Notes: generated by a model from the sequence alone, not told the origin. DNA of 64,000 nucleotides from Duganella rivi (GCF_009857435.1 NZ_WWCK01000007.1:248001-312000), one strand, 5' to 3'; counted from the first letter of the stretch, positions 16,636 through 25,399 are shown. Translations and numbers: made by a program.

Positions 16636-18148
16636 AGTGCGGTGGTTCTTCGTTTTCTTCCGGCGGTGCGGGCGGCAGCGGGAAGGTCAGGCGGAACAGC
16701 GCGCCCGGCAGTTTGGGCTGGGTGGCGCGCGGGTTGTTGAAGATGTCGACCTCGGCGCCGTGCTGCTGCGCGATTTCGCGCACGATGGCGAGGCCGAGGC
16801 CGCTGCCCTCGGCGGTATTGCCGAGGATGCGGTAGAAGCGCTCGAATACGCGCTCGCGCTCGGCCGTCGCGATGCCGGGGCCGGTGTCTTCGACTTCCAA
16901 ATAAGCGTGTTCCAGTTCATCGCTGCGCACGCGCACGGTGACGCTGCCGCCGGCCGGCGTGTAGCGCATGGCGTTGTCGATCAGGTTGGACAGCAGCTCG
17001 CGCAGCATGGTCGGATTACCGGTGATGGACAGCGGCGCCGGCGGCGCTTCAAAGCCGAGGTCGATGCGATGCGCAAACGAGGCTTGTACCCAGTCCTGCA
17101 CCACGGTACGCGCCAGGTCACCGAGGTCGAGCGGCTGCATGGCGCTGCCGCTTTGCGGCTGATTCTCGGCGCGGGCCAGTGCCAGCAATTGATTGACCAG
17201 GCGCGTGGCCGCCTCCGAACTCTTGGCCAGCTGCTCCAGCGAGCGGTGGATTTCGCCCTTGTCGGTTTGGCGCAGGGCCAGCTCGGACTGCATGCGCATG
17301 CCGGCCAGCGGCGTGCGCATCTGGTGCGCGGCGTCGGCAATGAAGCGCTTTTGCATGTCGATATTCAGCGACAACCGCGCCAGCATCTCGTTGAGCGACC
17401 GCACCAGCGGCGAGATTTCCTCCGGCACCTGGTTGGAGGCGATCGGACTCAAGTCTTCCGAACTGCGCGCGCGTATGCGTTCCTGCAATTGCGCCAGCGG
17501 CGACAGGCCGCGCGCCAGGGCAAACCAAACTAAAGCCAGCACAATCGGCAGCACGATGAACTGCGGCAGGATCACGCCCTTGATGATGGCGTTGGCGAGC
17601 TGGGCGCGCTTTTCCAGCGTTTCCGCCACCTGCACCAGCGCCAGCTGCGGCGTGCTGCCGTCGCTGCGCTCGAGCTGCACGTAGGCGAAAGCGATACGCA
17701 CCGGCGTGCCGTGCATATTGTCGTTGCGGAAACGCACGCCGCCGGAGCTGGTCTTGTCTTCATCATCGAGCACCGGCTGCGGCATGTCGCGGTCGCCGTC
17801 GATGTGCTCGCCGCGCGGGCCCTGGATCTGGAAGTAGACGTTGTCGATATCGTCGGCCCGCAGGATATCGCGCGCCGAGCCGGACAGGCTCTTGATGACC
17901 TTGCCGTCCACCGAGCGCACTTGCTGCGCCAGCACGGTGACGCTGTCTTCCAGCGCGTGGTCGAAGGGCTGGTTGGCAATCGACTTGGCAACCAGGTAGG
18001 TGATGGCAATGCTCATCGGCCACAGCAGCAGCAGCGGGGCCAGCATCCAGTCGAGGATTTCGCCGAACAGGGAGTGTTGTATGTCTTCGTCCGCCTCGGG
18101 TGGCGGCGGTTGGTACTCCAGTTCGGCGGCTTCCGGCGACTGGTTCAC
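16628..18148 (-). CDS. TctE-like sensor histidine kinase
   Basis: A 506-residue membrane kinase. A cytoplasmic N-terminus is followed by a first membrane helix (about residues 35-58), a periplasmic sensor region of the TctE/2CSK_N type, a second helix near 185-210, HAMP, the H-box AAHQMRTPLAG and an HATPase domain with DNAMRYT, DTGPGI and GSGLGL. The start is GTG at 18148, overlapping the regulator stop as GTGA. It probably senses a carboxylate and controls the adjoining symporter, by analogy with tricarboxylate sensor systems. That role is inference. Confidence 0.9.
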   Translation of the reverse strand: MNQSPEAAELEYQPPPPEADEDIQHSLFGEILDWMLAPLLLLWPMSIAITYLVAKSIANQPFDHALEDSVTVLAQQVRSVDGKVIKSLSGSARDILRADDIDNVYFQIQGPRGEHIDGDRDMPQPVLDDEDKTSSGGVRFRNDNMHGTPVRIAFAYVQLERSDGSTPQLALVQVAETLEKRAQLANAIIKGVILPQFIVLPIVLALVWFALARGLSPLAQLQERIRARSSEDLSPIASNQVPEEISPLVRSLNEMLARLSLNIDMQKRFIADAAHQMRTPLAGMRMQSELALRQTDKGEIHRSLEQLAKSSEAATRLVNQLLALARAENQPQSGSAMQPLDLGDLARTVVQDWVQASFAHRIDLGFEAPPAPLSITGNPTMLRELLSNLIDNAMRYTPAGGSVTVRVRSDELEHAYLEVEDTGPGIATAERERVFERFYRILGNTAEGSGLGLAIVREIAQQHGAEVDIFNNPRATQPKLPGALFRLTFPLPPAPPEENEEPPHYG

Positions 18149-18846
18149 TTGTGGCCGTCCCCGGCTTCCGCGTTGGCGGGGTTGAATTTCTCGAGGCAGT
18201 AGCCGAGGCCGCGCACGGTGGCGATGCGCACGCCGCCGAGCTCGATCTTCTTGCGCAGGCGGTGCACATAGACTTCGATGGCGTTGTTGCTCACTTCCTC
18301 GCCCCATTCGCACAGGTGGTCGACCAGTTGCTCTTTCGAGACCAGGCGGCCGGTGCGGGCCAGCAGGATTTCCAGCAAGCCCAGCTCGCGCGCCGACAAG
18401 TCCAGCATCTGCTCGTTGATGTAGGCGCTGCGGCCGACCTGGTCGTAGCTGAGCGGGCCGTGCTTGATGACGGTGGCGCCGCCGCCGGCGCCGCGCCGGG
18501 TCAGGGCGCGCACCCGCGCTTCCAGCTCGGACAGGGCGAACGGCTTGGCCATGTAGTCGTCGGCGCCGAGGTCGAGGCCGTTGACGCGCTGCTCGATCGA
18601 ATCGGCGGCGGTGAGGATCAGCACCGGCAGCAGCGAGCCGCGCGAACGCAGGCGGCGCAGCACTTCCAGCCCGGACAGCTTGGGCAGGCCCAGGTCCAGG
18701 ATCAGCAGGTCGAACTCCTGGGTGGACAGGGCGGTATCGGCCTCCTGCCCATTTCTTACGCAATCGATGGCATAGCCCGACTGGCGCAGCGAGCGGGTCA
18801 GACCGTCGGCCAGTACGCTATCGTCCTCGGCAAGTAAAATACGCAT
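18145..18846 (-). CDS. OmpR-family response regulator (TctD-like)
   Basis: A 233-residue regulator with a receiver domain (acidic pocket in LLAEDD at residues 4-9, phospho-Asp in LLILDLGLP near residue 51, Lys in MAKPF) and a C-terminal winged helix (VSNNAIEVYVHRLRKK). GGAG is well placed before the ATG at 18846. It heads the regulator-kinase-DUF4212-symporter unit and is the likely activator of it. Confidence 0.92.
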   Translation of the reverse strand: MRILLAEDDSVLADGLTRSLRQSGYAIDCVRNGQEADTALSTQEFDLLILDLGLPKLSGLEVLRRLRSRGSLLPVLILTAADSIEQRVNGLDLGADDYMAKPFALSELEARVRALTRRGAGGGATVIKHGPLSYDQVGRSAYINEQMLDLSARELGLLEILLARTGRLVSKEQLVDHLCEWGEEVSNNAIEVYVHRLRKKIELGGVRIATVRGLGYCLEKFNPANAEAGDGHK

Positions 18847-18930
18847 GTAAAACACTCCGGCTGCACAAGCCCCTATTTTGGCGACTTTTTGTGCTTTCGC
18901 AAAGAAATACAAAATCGCGCTTGCATTAAG

Positions 18931-18950
18931 CACTGTTTTTTTATACAGTG
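18931..18950 (+). promoter_or_regulatory. LexA (SOS) box upstream of recA
   Basis: CTGT (18933-18936), 8 nt, ACAG (18945-18948) matches the LexA consensus exactly, and the flanking CA/TG pairs extend the palindrome to 20 bp. It lies 40 bp before the recA ATG, which fits a repressor site overlapping the recA promoter. Confidence 0.9.
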
Positions 18951-18989
18951 CTACCTGAATTGAACAACCCCACTGGCGGAAAGCACATC

Positions 18990-20078
18990 ATGGACGATAA
19001 AAAAGGCGTAGTACCTGCATCTGAAAAAGCCAAGGCGCTGGCAGCGGCGCTGGCCCAGATCGAGAAGCAATTCGGTAAAGGCTCCGTCATGCGCATGGAC
19101 GCCAGTGCCCCGATCGAGGAAGTCCAGGTCGTGTCGACCGGCTCGCTGGGCCTGGACGTGGCGCTGGGCGTCGGCGGCCTGCCGCGCGGCCGCGTGGTGG
19201 AAATCTACGGCCCGGAATCGTCGGGTAAAACCACGCTGACCCTGCAAACCATCGCGGAAATGCAAAAACTGGGCGGCACCTGCGCCTTTATCGACGCCGA
19301 ACACGCGCTGGACGTGGGCTATGCGCAAAAACTGGGCGTCAACCTGCACGAGCTGCTGATCTCGCAGCCGGACACCGGCGAGCAAGCGCTGGAAATCTGC
19401 GATGCGCTGGTGCGCTCCGGTTCGGTGGACCTGGTGGTGGTCGACTCGGTCGCCGCCCTGACCCCGCGCGCCGAGATTGAAGGCGATATGGGCGATTCGC
19501 TGCCCGGCCTGCAAGCACGCCTGATGTCGCAAGCGCTGCGCAAGCTGACCGGTTCGATCAACCGCACCAATACCCTGGTGATCTTCATTAACCAGATCCG
19601 TATGAAGATCGGCGTGATGTTTGGTTCGCCAGAGACCACCACCGGCGGTAACGCGCTGAAGTTCTACGCCTCGGTGCGCCTGGACATCCGCCGTACCGGC
19701 TCGATCAAATCGGGCGACGAGGTGATCGGTAACGAAACCAAAGTTAAAGTCGTGAAGAACAAGATTGCGCCACCGTTCAAGGAAGCGCACTTCGACATCC
19801 TGTACGGCGCAGGCACCTCGCGCGAAGGCGAGATCCTGGATCTGGGCGTGGAAGCCAAGATCGTCGAGAAGTCGGGCTCGTGGTACAGCTACAACGGCGA
19901 GCGCGTCGGCCAAGGCAAGGACAATGCACGCCTGTTCCTGCAAGAGCGTCCGGAGCTGGCATGGGAAATCGAAAACAAGGTGCGTGAATCGCTGGGCGTG
20001 CGCGCACTGCCGCCACTGTCGACCGACAACACCGTGGTCAAGCTGAAGCCGGCCAAGCCTGAAGCCGACGCAGCGTAA
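18990..20078 (+). CDS. recA: Recombinase RecA
   Basis: A 362-residue DNA strand-exchange protein and LexA co-protease. The Walker A GPESSGKT is at residues 74-81. The ALTPRAEIEGDMGD region (DNA-binding loop 1) and the NQIRMKIGVMFGSPETTTGG region (loop 2) are intact. The start is MDDKKG, with GCGGAAAG upstream; an in-frame upstream extension is not conserved in character and would overlap the LexA box. recX follows 6 bp downstream. Confidence 0.97.
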   Translation: MDDKKGVVPASEKAKALAAALAQIEKQFGKGSVMRMDASAPIEEVQVVSTGSLGLDVALGVGGLPRGRVVEIYGPESSGKTTLTLQTIAEMQKLGGTCAFIDAEHALDVGYAQKLGVNLHELLISQPDTGEQALEICDALVRSGSVDLVVVDSVAALTPRAEIEGDMGDSLPGLQARLMSQALRKLTGSINRTNTLVIFINQIRMKIGVMFGSPETTTGGNALKFYASVRLDIRRTGSIKSGDEVIGNETKVKVVKNKIAPPFKEAHFDILYGAGTSREGEILDLGVEAKIVEKSGSWYSYNGERVGQGKDNARLFLQERPELAWEIENKVRESLGVRALPPLSTDNTVVKLKPAKPEADAA

Positions 20079-20084
20079 CCCATC

Positions 20085-20537
20085 ATGGCTGCGCCACAAC
20101 TGAGTTTGAAAGCGCGGGCGCTGCGCTTTCTCTCGCTGCGTGAGCACAGCCGTCTGGAGCTGGGCCGCAAGCTGTCCAAGTATGCCGAGGAGGGCGACGA
20201 TGTCGAAGCCCTGCTCGACCTGCTGGAAAAGAACAACTGGCTGTCGCAGGAACGCTTTTCCGAATCGCTGATCCACCGCCGCGCCGCGCGCTATGGCAAC
20301 AGCCGCATCGTGGCTGAGCTGCAAAGCCACGGCGTCAACGGCGAGGCGCTGCAAGAACTCAAATCCAATCTGGCGGACACCGAAATCGAACGCGCCAGCG
20401 AAGTGTGGCAGCGCAAATTCGGCACCGTCGCCACCGACCCGCAAGAACGCAACAAACAAATGCGCTTCCTGCTGCAACGCGGCTTCTCCCAGCGCGCCGT
20501 CATCAAGGCGCTCAAGGGCGTCGACTTTGACGACTAG
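20085..20537 (+). CDS. recX: Regulatory protein RecX
   Basis: A 150-residue all-helical RecX protein that modulates RecA filaments. Family signatures include the N-terminal ALRFLSLREHSRLEL and the repeat-like LLEKNNWLSQERFSESLI and FLLQRGFSQRAVIKAL segments. It is cotranscribed with recA (6-bp gap) and therefore under LexA control. Confidence 0.93.
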   Translation: MAAPQLSLKARALRFLSLREHSRLELGRKLSKYAEEGDDVEALLDLLEKNNWLSQERFSESLIHRRAARYGNSRIVAELQSHGVNGEALQELKSNLADTEIERASEVWQRKFGTVATDPQERNKQMRFLLQRGFSQRAVIKALKGVDFDD

Positions 20538-22113
20538 TCGCCAGCGCGATTTATTCATAACGCTGGCATTGGCAGCGTGGCTGTGGCTGCCCACGCTGGC
20601 CGTTCTCAATACCGATCACCTGCACAACGGCAGCGAAGTATGCGCGCTGCTGCTGTTTTCTTTGGCCTTGCTGGCCGCGCCCCTGGTCATCGTGCCGCGC
20701 TTGCGCATTTACTTCCTGTGCGGTTCGCCGCTGGCGCTGCTAGTCCTGCCGTACGTCTATCTGACGCTGCTCTACGGCAGCGTGCCGGGCGACGCCTTGC
20801 TGGTCTCCGCGCTGCACACCGATGCCGCTCTCAGCTGGCAAGTGCTAGCCGCGTTCGGCTGGCGCGTGGCGCTGGTTCCGCTGAGCTTGCTTATATATGT
20901 GCTGCTGGCGCGCAGCCTGCCGCTCGACTGGTCGCTCACTGCTGCGGCACGCAAGCGCCTGCTGGCCGCTGTGCTGATGCTGGTGATGCTGGCGCTGGTC
21001 GGCCGGCAAACGCTGGCTCAGCGGCTGCGCTTGCCGCCGCTGCTGGAACAATCGACTGTGAACCTGGCCTTCCCGAGCGGATTGGCGATGTCGCTGCTGC
21101 GGTTGGCGCACCACGAGCAGGGCGCGGATCAATTCACCAGTGTGCATGGCCACGCCGCCACGGCAGAACCTTTGCTCGTGGTGCTGGTGATCGGCGAGAG
21201 CCTGCGCAGCGACCATCTCGGCCTCAACGGCTACGCGCGCAACACCACGTCGCGCCTTGCCGCGCTGGGCGATGAAGTACTGTCGTTCCCGGACGTCGCG
21301 TCCACCGCCAACTGGACGCATCAAGCCGTGCCTGGCATCGTTGGTGCGCGCGGCGCCAGCTTGCCGCACACTTTTGCCGAAGCCGGCTTCCGCACCGCAT
21401 GGCTGTCCAACCAGGAACCGCTGCCGTACAGCCGCAGGCTGGATGTGGTTGAGCACGCGACCAGCTCGCAGGACACGCACCTGCGCACCGATGTCAATCT
21501 GCTGCCGCTATTCACCTCCTTCGTACGGCAGGCCGGCCCGCGTCAATTCGTAGTGCTGCACATGATCGGCAGCCACATTCCATACGAGGAACGCTATACC
21601 GCTGCCTCGCGTACCTACACGCCGACCTTGCGCGACCTCGGCGTTGAGCAGCCGCTGCCGCAGCACAAGCAGGCCGCCATCAATTCCTACGACAACACGG
21701 TGATCGAGACTGATCAGTTCCTCGCCCGCGTGATCGCGGTGCTGCGCGCCGAGCAGCGCCCGGCCATCGTGCTGTTCACTTCAGACCACGGCGAAAATCT
21801 GTTCGACGACGAGCGCCGCTTATTTATGCACGCCCAAGCCGGCCCCACGCGGCACGATATCCAGGTGCCGCTGCTGGTGTGGATGAACACGCCTTACCGC
21901 GCCGCCTACCCCGCCGTGGCGCAGGCGTTGCGCGCCAACCACCTGAAAAAAATCAGCCACGTGAATATCTTCCCGTCACTGCTGGAAGCCGGCGGCGTGC
22001 AGTGGAGCGGCCGCGATGCGCGCCGCAGTTTTGCCTCATCCTCCTATGAAGAACAGCCGCGCGCGGTGATGGTCGACCTGCGCCACAGCGCGCCGTACGA
22101 TAGCTTGCGATAG
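20527..22113 (+). CDS. Membrane phosphoethanolamine transferase-like (EptA/sulfatase-fold) enzyme
   Basis: About 528 residues. The N-terminal third holds some five membrane helices (about residues 10-30, 40-58, 62-85, 105-130, 145-165). The C-terminal domain has the alkaline-phosphatase/sulfatase fold: GESLRSDHLGLNGY, a candidate nucleophile Thr in TANWTHQAVPG, HMIGSH and the metal motif TSDHGENL. Enzymes of this type decorate lipid A or other envelope lipids with phosphoethanolamine. The start is uncertain: TTG at 20527, overlapping recX by 11 nt, gives a sensible N-terminus, and no ATG precedes the first helix. Confidence 0.78.
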   Translation: MTTSRQRDLFITLALAAWLWLPTLAVLNTDHLHNGSEVCALLLFSLALLAAPLVIVPRLRIYFLCGSPLALLVLPYVYLTLLYGSVPGDALLVSALHTDAALSWQVLAAFGWRVALVPLSLLIYVLLARSLPLDWSLTAAARKRLLAAVLMLVMLALVGRQTLAQRLRLPPLLEQSTVNLAFPSGLAMSLLRLAHHEQGADQFTSVHGHAATAEPLLVVLVIGESLRSDHLGLNGYARNTTSRLAALGDEVLSFPDVASTANWTHQAVPGIVGARGASLPHTFAEAGFRTAWLSNQEPLPYSRRLDVVEHATSSQDTHLRTDVNLLPLFTSFVRQAGPRQFVVLHMIGSHIPYEERYTAASRTYTPTLRDLGVEQPLPQHKQAAINSYDNTVIETDQFLARVIAVLRAEQRPAIVLFTSDHGENLFDDERRLFMHAQAGPTRHDIQVPLLVWMNTPYRAAYPAVAQALRANHLKKISHVNIFPSLLEAGGVQWSGRDARRSFASSSYEEQPRAVMVDLRHSAPYDSLR

Positions 22114-22576
22114 CCATCTGATGCATATGCTTATGCCGAGTTGACACAGGGCACATGCCAACTCGTGCCGGGGTGTGCTACACTTTATGGGTTTTTGCAG
22201 CACCGCGGGTGCGGTGGTTGTCCGTAGAAGCTGCGGCAACGTGCGTTTTTAATAAGAGAAATGCGCCAGGCTGCTAACTAATAGAAATGCCGTGAGAACG
22301 GTATCGATCTTATGTCCCTGCTAACTCCAGTTATCCGACGTGCGCTGCGGCTCACGCGCGCAAGTGCTATCCATAGCAAGGATGGCGCGCGGGATATTGG
22401 CGGCCCTCTCTGCATCAAGCACCCCAAATTTCCAGCCCTGAGCCCGAATCGTGGCGCAGCGGCCCAGTTGTACCCGCGCTGGGTGGACAAAGCAGCACCG
22501 GGTAGCGCGTAGCTCAAACTTATCTGCTTAATCATTCAACCGATTTATACACATCAGCATCAGAAGGGAAGCCAGC
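22114..22576 (+). other. 463-bp non-coding stretch ahead of sucC, probably a structured leader or small RNA
   Basis: No convincing protein gene on either strand: small open frames here lack ribosome sites and family features. It holds several hairpins: CACCGC-GGGT-GCGGTG (22201-22216), a longer stem at 22218-22239 followed 6 nt later by five T residues, and ATGCCGT-GAGA-ACGGTAT (22287-22304). TGTGCTACACT at 22175-22184 looks like an extended -10. The sucC ribosome site AGAAGGGAAG is at the far end. It could be a long 5' UTR or a separate RNA. I cannot match it to a known Rfam family from memory. Confidence 0.45.
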
Positions 22577-23743
22577 ATGAAAATCCATGAGTATCAAGGC
22601 AAAGAAATCCTCCGAAAATTCGGAGTGACGGTACCGCGCGGCATTCCGTGCATGACCGTAGAAGAGGCAGTGAAAGCTGCTGAAACCTTGGGCGGCCCAG
22701 TCTGGGTTGTGAAAGCACAGATCCACGCCGGTGGCCGTGGTAAAGGCGGCGGCGTGAAAGTTGCCAAATCGCTGGAACAAGTCAAAGAATACGCTGACCA
22801 AATCATGGGCATGCAGCTGGTTACCCACCAGACCGGCCCAGAAGGTCAAAAAGTACGCCGCCTGCTGATCGAAGAAGGCGCGGACATCAAGAAAGAACTG
22901 TACGTATCGCTGGTGACCGACCGCGTGACCCAGCGCGTTGTGCTGATGGCCTCGTCGGAAGGCGGCATGGACATCGAAGAAGTTGCTGAGTCCCACCCAG
23001 AAAAAATCCACTCGATCGCTATCGATCCAGCCGTGGGCCTGACCGACGCTGAAGCCGCTGGCATCGCCGCGAAAATCGGCGTACCGGAAGGTTCGATCGC
23101 TGACGCCGTCGCCAACCTGCAAGGCCTGTACAAAGCCTACTGGGAAACCGACGCCTCGCTGGCCGAAATCAACCCACTGATCCTGACCGGTTCGGGCAAA
23201 GTCATCGCTCTGGACGCCAAGTTCAACTTCGACGCCAACGCACTGTTCCGTCAACCAGAAATCGTCGCTTACCGCGATCTGGACGAAGAAGATCCAGCCG
23301 AAGTTGAAGCATCGAAATTCGACCTGGCCTACATCTCGCTGGACGGCAACATCGGCTGCCTGGTGAACGGCGCCGGCCTGGCCATGGCAACCATGGACAC
23401 CATCAAGCTGTTCGGCGGCGAGCCAGCCAACTTCCTGGACGTAGGCGGTGGCGCTACGGCTGAGAAAGTAACCGAAGCCTTCAAGATCATGCTGAAGAAC
23501 CCAGGCCTGAAAGCCATCCTGGTCAACATCTTCGGCGGCATCATGCGTTGCGACGTGATCGCCGAAGGCGTGATCACCGCATCGAAAGCCGTTTCCCTGC
23601 AAGTACCGCTGGTGGTCCGCATGAAGGGCACCAACGAAGACCTGGGCAAGAAGATGCTGGCTGACTCCGGCCTGCCGATCATCTCGGCTGACACCATGGA
23701 AGACGCAGCGAAGAGCGTTGTTGCAGCCGCTGCTGGTAAATAA
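22577..23743 (+). CDS. sucC: Succinyl-CoA synthetase beta subunit
   Basis: A 388-residue ATP-grasp subunit that binds ADP and succinate in the TCA cycle (succinyl-CoA + ADP + Pi to succinate + ATP). It begins MKIHEYQGKEILRKFGV, with VKAQIHAGGRGKGGGVK near residues 45-61 and the C-terminal NIFGGIMRCDVIA. AGAAGGGAAG precedes the ATG. Codon choice is visibly biased, as expected for a highly expressed gene. sucD follows after 13 bp. Confidence 0.97.
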   Translation: MKIHEYQGKEILRKFGVTVPRGIPCMTVEEAVKAAETLGGPVWVVKAQIHAGGRGKGGGVKVAKSLEQVKEYADQIMGMQLVTHQTGPEGQKVRRLLIEEGADIKKELYVSLVTDRVTQRVVLMASSEGGMDIEEVAESHPEKIHSIAIDPAVGLTDAEAAGIAAKIGVPEGSIADAVANLQGLYKAYWETDASLAEINPLILTGSGKVIALDAKFNFDANALFRQPEIVAYRDLDEEDPAEVEASKFDLAYISLDGNIGCLVNGAGLAMATMDTIKLFGGEPANFLDVGGGATAEKVTEAFKIMLKNPGLKAILVNIFGGIMRCDVIAEGVITASKAVSLQVPLVVRMKGTNEDLGKKMLADSGLPIISADTMEDAAKSVVAAAAGK

Positions 23744-23756
23744 TTAAGGAACCGAT

Positions 23757-24638
23757 ATGTCTATTCTGATCAACAAAGACACCAAAGTCATCACCCAGGG
23801 TATCACCGGTAAAACCGGCCAGTTCCATACCCGCATGTGCCGCGAATACGCGAACGGCAAAAACGCCTTCGTAGCAGGCGTGAACCCGAAGAAAGCCGGC
23901 GAAGACTTCGAAGGCATTCCAATTTTCGGTTCGGTGAAAGAAGCCGCATCGAACACCGGCGCCACCGTGTCGGTGATCTACGTGCCGCCAGCAGGCGCCG
24001 CTGCCGCCATCTGGGAAGCTGTTGAAGCTGAACTGGAACTGGCAATTTGCATCACCGAAGGCATTCCTGTCCGTGACATGATGGCCCTGAAAGATCGCAT
24101 GGCCAAAGCCGGTTCGAAAACCCTGCTGCTGGGCCCTAACTGCCCAGGCCTGATCACCCCAGACGAAATCAAGATCGGCATCATGCCAGGCCACATCCAC
24201 AAGAAAGGCCGTATCGGCGTGGTGTCGCGTTCGGGTACCCTGACCTATGAAGCAGTGGGTCAGCTGACCGCACTGGGCCTGGGCCAATCGTCGGCAGTTG
24301 GTATCGGCGGCGACCCAATCAACGGTCTGAAGCACATCGACGTAATGCGCATGTTCAACGAAGATCCTGATACCGACGCGGTCATCATGATCGGCGAAAT
24401 CGGCGGCCCGGATGAAGCCAATGCGGCGCGTTGGGTCAAAGACAACATGAAGAAACCGGTCGTTGGCTTCATCGCCGGCGTTACCGCTCCTCCAGGCAAG
24501 CGCATGGGCCACGCCGGCGCGCTGATCTCGGGCGGCGCTGACACCGCGCAAGCCAAGCTGGACATCATGGAAGAGTGCGGCATCAAAGCCACCAAGAATC
24601 CATCGGAAATGGCACGCCTGCTGAAAGCAATGCTGTAA
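23757..24638 (+). CDS. sucD: Succinyl-CoA synthetase alpha subunit
   Basis: A 293-residue partner of SucC. The N-terminal CoA-binding Rossmann domain opens SILINKDTKVITQGITGK. The phosphorylated histidine is H252 in GHAGALISGG. TAAGGA lies 7 nt before the ATG. A terminator directly follows, so sucCD is a two-gene operon here, away from sucAB. Confidence 0.97.
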   Translation: MSILINKDTKVITQGITGKTGQFHTRMCREYANGKNAFVAGVNPKKAGEDFEGIPIFGSVKEAASNTGATVSVIYVPPAGAAAAIWEAVEAELELAICITEGIPVRDMMALKDRMAKAGSKTLLLGPNCPGLITPDEIKIGIMPGHIHKKGRIGVVSRSGTLTYEAVGQLTALGLGQSSAVGIGGDPINGLKHIDVMRMFNEDPDTDAVIMIGEIGGPDEANAARWVKDNMKKPVVGFIAGVTAPPGKRMGHAGALISGGADTAQAKLDIMEECGIKATKNPSEMARLLKAML

Positions 24639-24653
24639 TTTCGGTTGTGGAAT

Positions 24654-24688
24654 AATAAAGGGGAGCCTCGTGCTCCCCTTTATTTTTT
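24654..24688 (+). terminator. Rho-independent terminator after sucD
   Basis: A 13-bp perfect stem (24654-24666 with 24672-24684) with core GGGGAGC/GCTCCCC, a CTCGT loop and a T6 run at 24683-24688. Confidence 0.92.
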
Positions 24689-24700
24689 GGAGATTGCGGT

Positions 24701-25279
24701 TTGGCCAAGCTCATCATCTCGCGCAACGGACAAGTAGAACAGCAAATTCAACTGAGCAAAGAGCGCATGACGCTGGGCCGTCACCCGCGCAACGACATCG
24801 TGCTGCCGCATCCGGCCGTGAGCGGCGAGCATGGCGTGATCGTCACCATCCTTGACGATTCCTTCCTGGAAGACCTGCACAGCACCAATGGCACCTTCGT
24901 GAACGGCCACCGCATCGGCAAGCACTTCTTGCAGCATCAGGATGTGATCAAGATGGCCAAGTTCGAGCTGGCCTTTGTGGCCGACGGCATCCGCCCGCTG
25001 GCGGCGGCGCAGCCGGTGCTGGCCGAGATTTCTATCCTGAATGGCAACAACGCCGGCAAGCACGTGGCGCTGACCAAGCCGCAGACCACGCTGGGGCGGG
25101 CCGGCGTGCAGGTGGTGGTGATCCACCGCCAGCCGGACTTTTATACCATCACCCACACCGAGGGCGACCTGGCGCCGCTGCTAAACGGCGTCGCGCTCGA
25201 TCCGCAGCGGGCCGAACGGCTGAGCCACGGTGACGTGATTGACCTCGGCGGCACGCAGATGGCCTTCCGCATCGCCTGA
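24701..25279 (+). CDS. FHA-domain protein
   Basis: A 192-residue cytoplasmic protein with a clear N-terminal forkhead-associated domain that should bind phosphothreonine: LGRHPRNDIVLP (about residues 26-37), SGEHGVI and LHSTNGTFVNGHRI. The C-terminal half (from about residue 105) looks like a second, degenerate FHA fold with TLGRAG and PLLNG. TTG at 24701 is the start, with GGAG 8 nt upstream. No kinase or secretion gene lies next to it. A role with the neighbouring pilin gene is possible but unproven. Confidence 0.82.
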   Translation: MAKLIISRNGQVEQQIQLSKERMTLGRHPRNDIVLPHPAVSGEHGVIVTILDDSFLEDLHSTNGTFVNGHRIGKHFLQHQDVIKMAKFELAFVADGIRPLAAAQPVLAEISILNGNNAGKHVALTKPQTTLGRAGVQVVVIHRQPDFYTITHTEGDLAPLLNGVALDPQRAERLSHGDVIDLGGTQMAFRIA

Positions 25280-25332
25280 CAATAATTGTCAGTCGCGGCC
25301 GGCGTGACAAATTGTGGCGGTCGGGACTGACA
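25276..25332 (+). promoter_or_regulatory. TGACA/TGTCA repeats upstream of pilA, possible PilR sites
   Basis: An exact 17-bp palindrome, CTGACAAT-A-ATTGTCAG (25276-25292), is followed by two more TGACAA copies at 25305 and 25328. They lie about 50-110 bp upstream of the sigma-54 promoter, where an enhancer-binding protein would bind. PilR of Pseudomonas recognises TGTC-type repeats, so PilR is the natural candidate. The palindrome includes the stop codon of the FHA gene. Confidence 0.45.
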
Positions 25333-25383
25333 AAAAACGGCACTTTTGGACACGTTTTGCTGAAATTTTGGGCAAAAAGCGGC

Positions 25384-25399
25384 TGGCACACCAATTGCA
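25384..25399 (+). promoter_or_regulatory. Sigma-54 (-24/-12) promoter of pilA
   Basis: TGGCAC (25384-25389), 5 nt, TTGCA (25395-25399) is an exact match to the RpoN consensus, with GG and GC at the -24 and -12 positions. It lies 52 bp before the pilin ATG. pilA genes of other Gram-negative bacteria are read from RpoN promoters activated by PilR. Confidence 0.9.

Noticed and set aside
22141..22146. TTGACA as a -35 box for sucC
   Set aside because: No -10 box lies 16-18 bp downstream. The -10-like TACACT is 32 bp away.
22278..22535. Small open frames of 66 and 85 codons on both strands in the sucC upstream region
   Set aside because: No ribosome binding site, no family features, and codon use unlike neighbouring genes. 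Better explained as non-coding.
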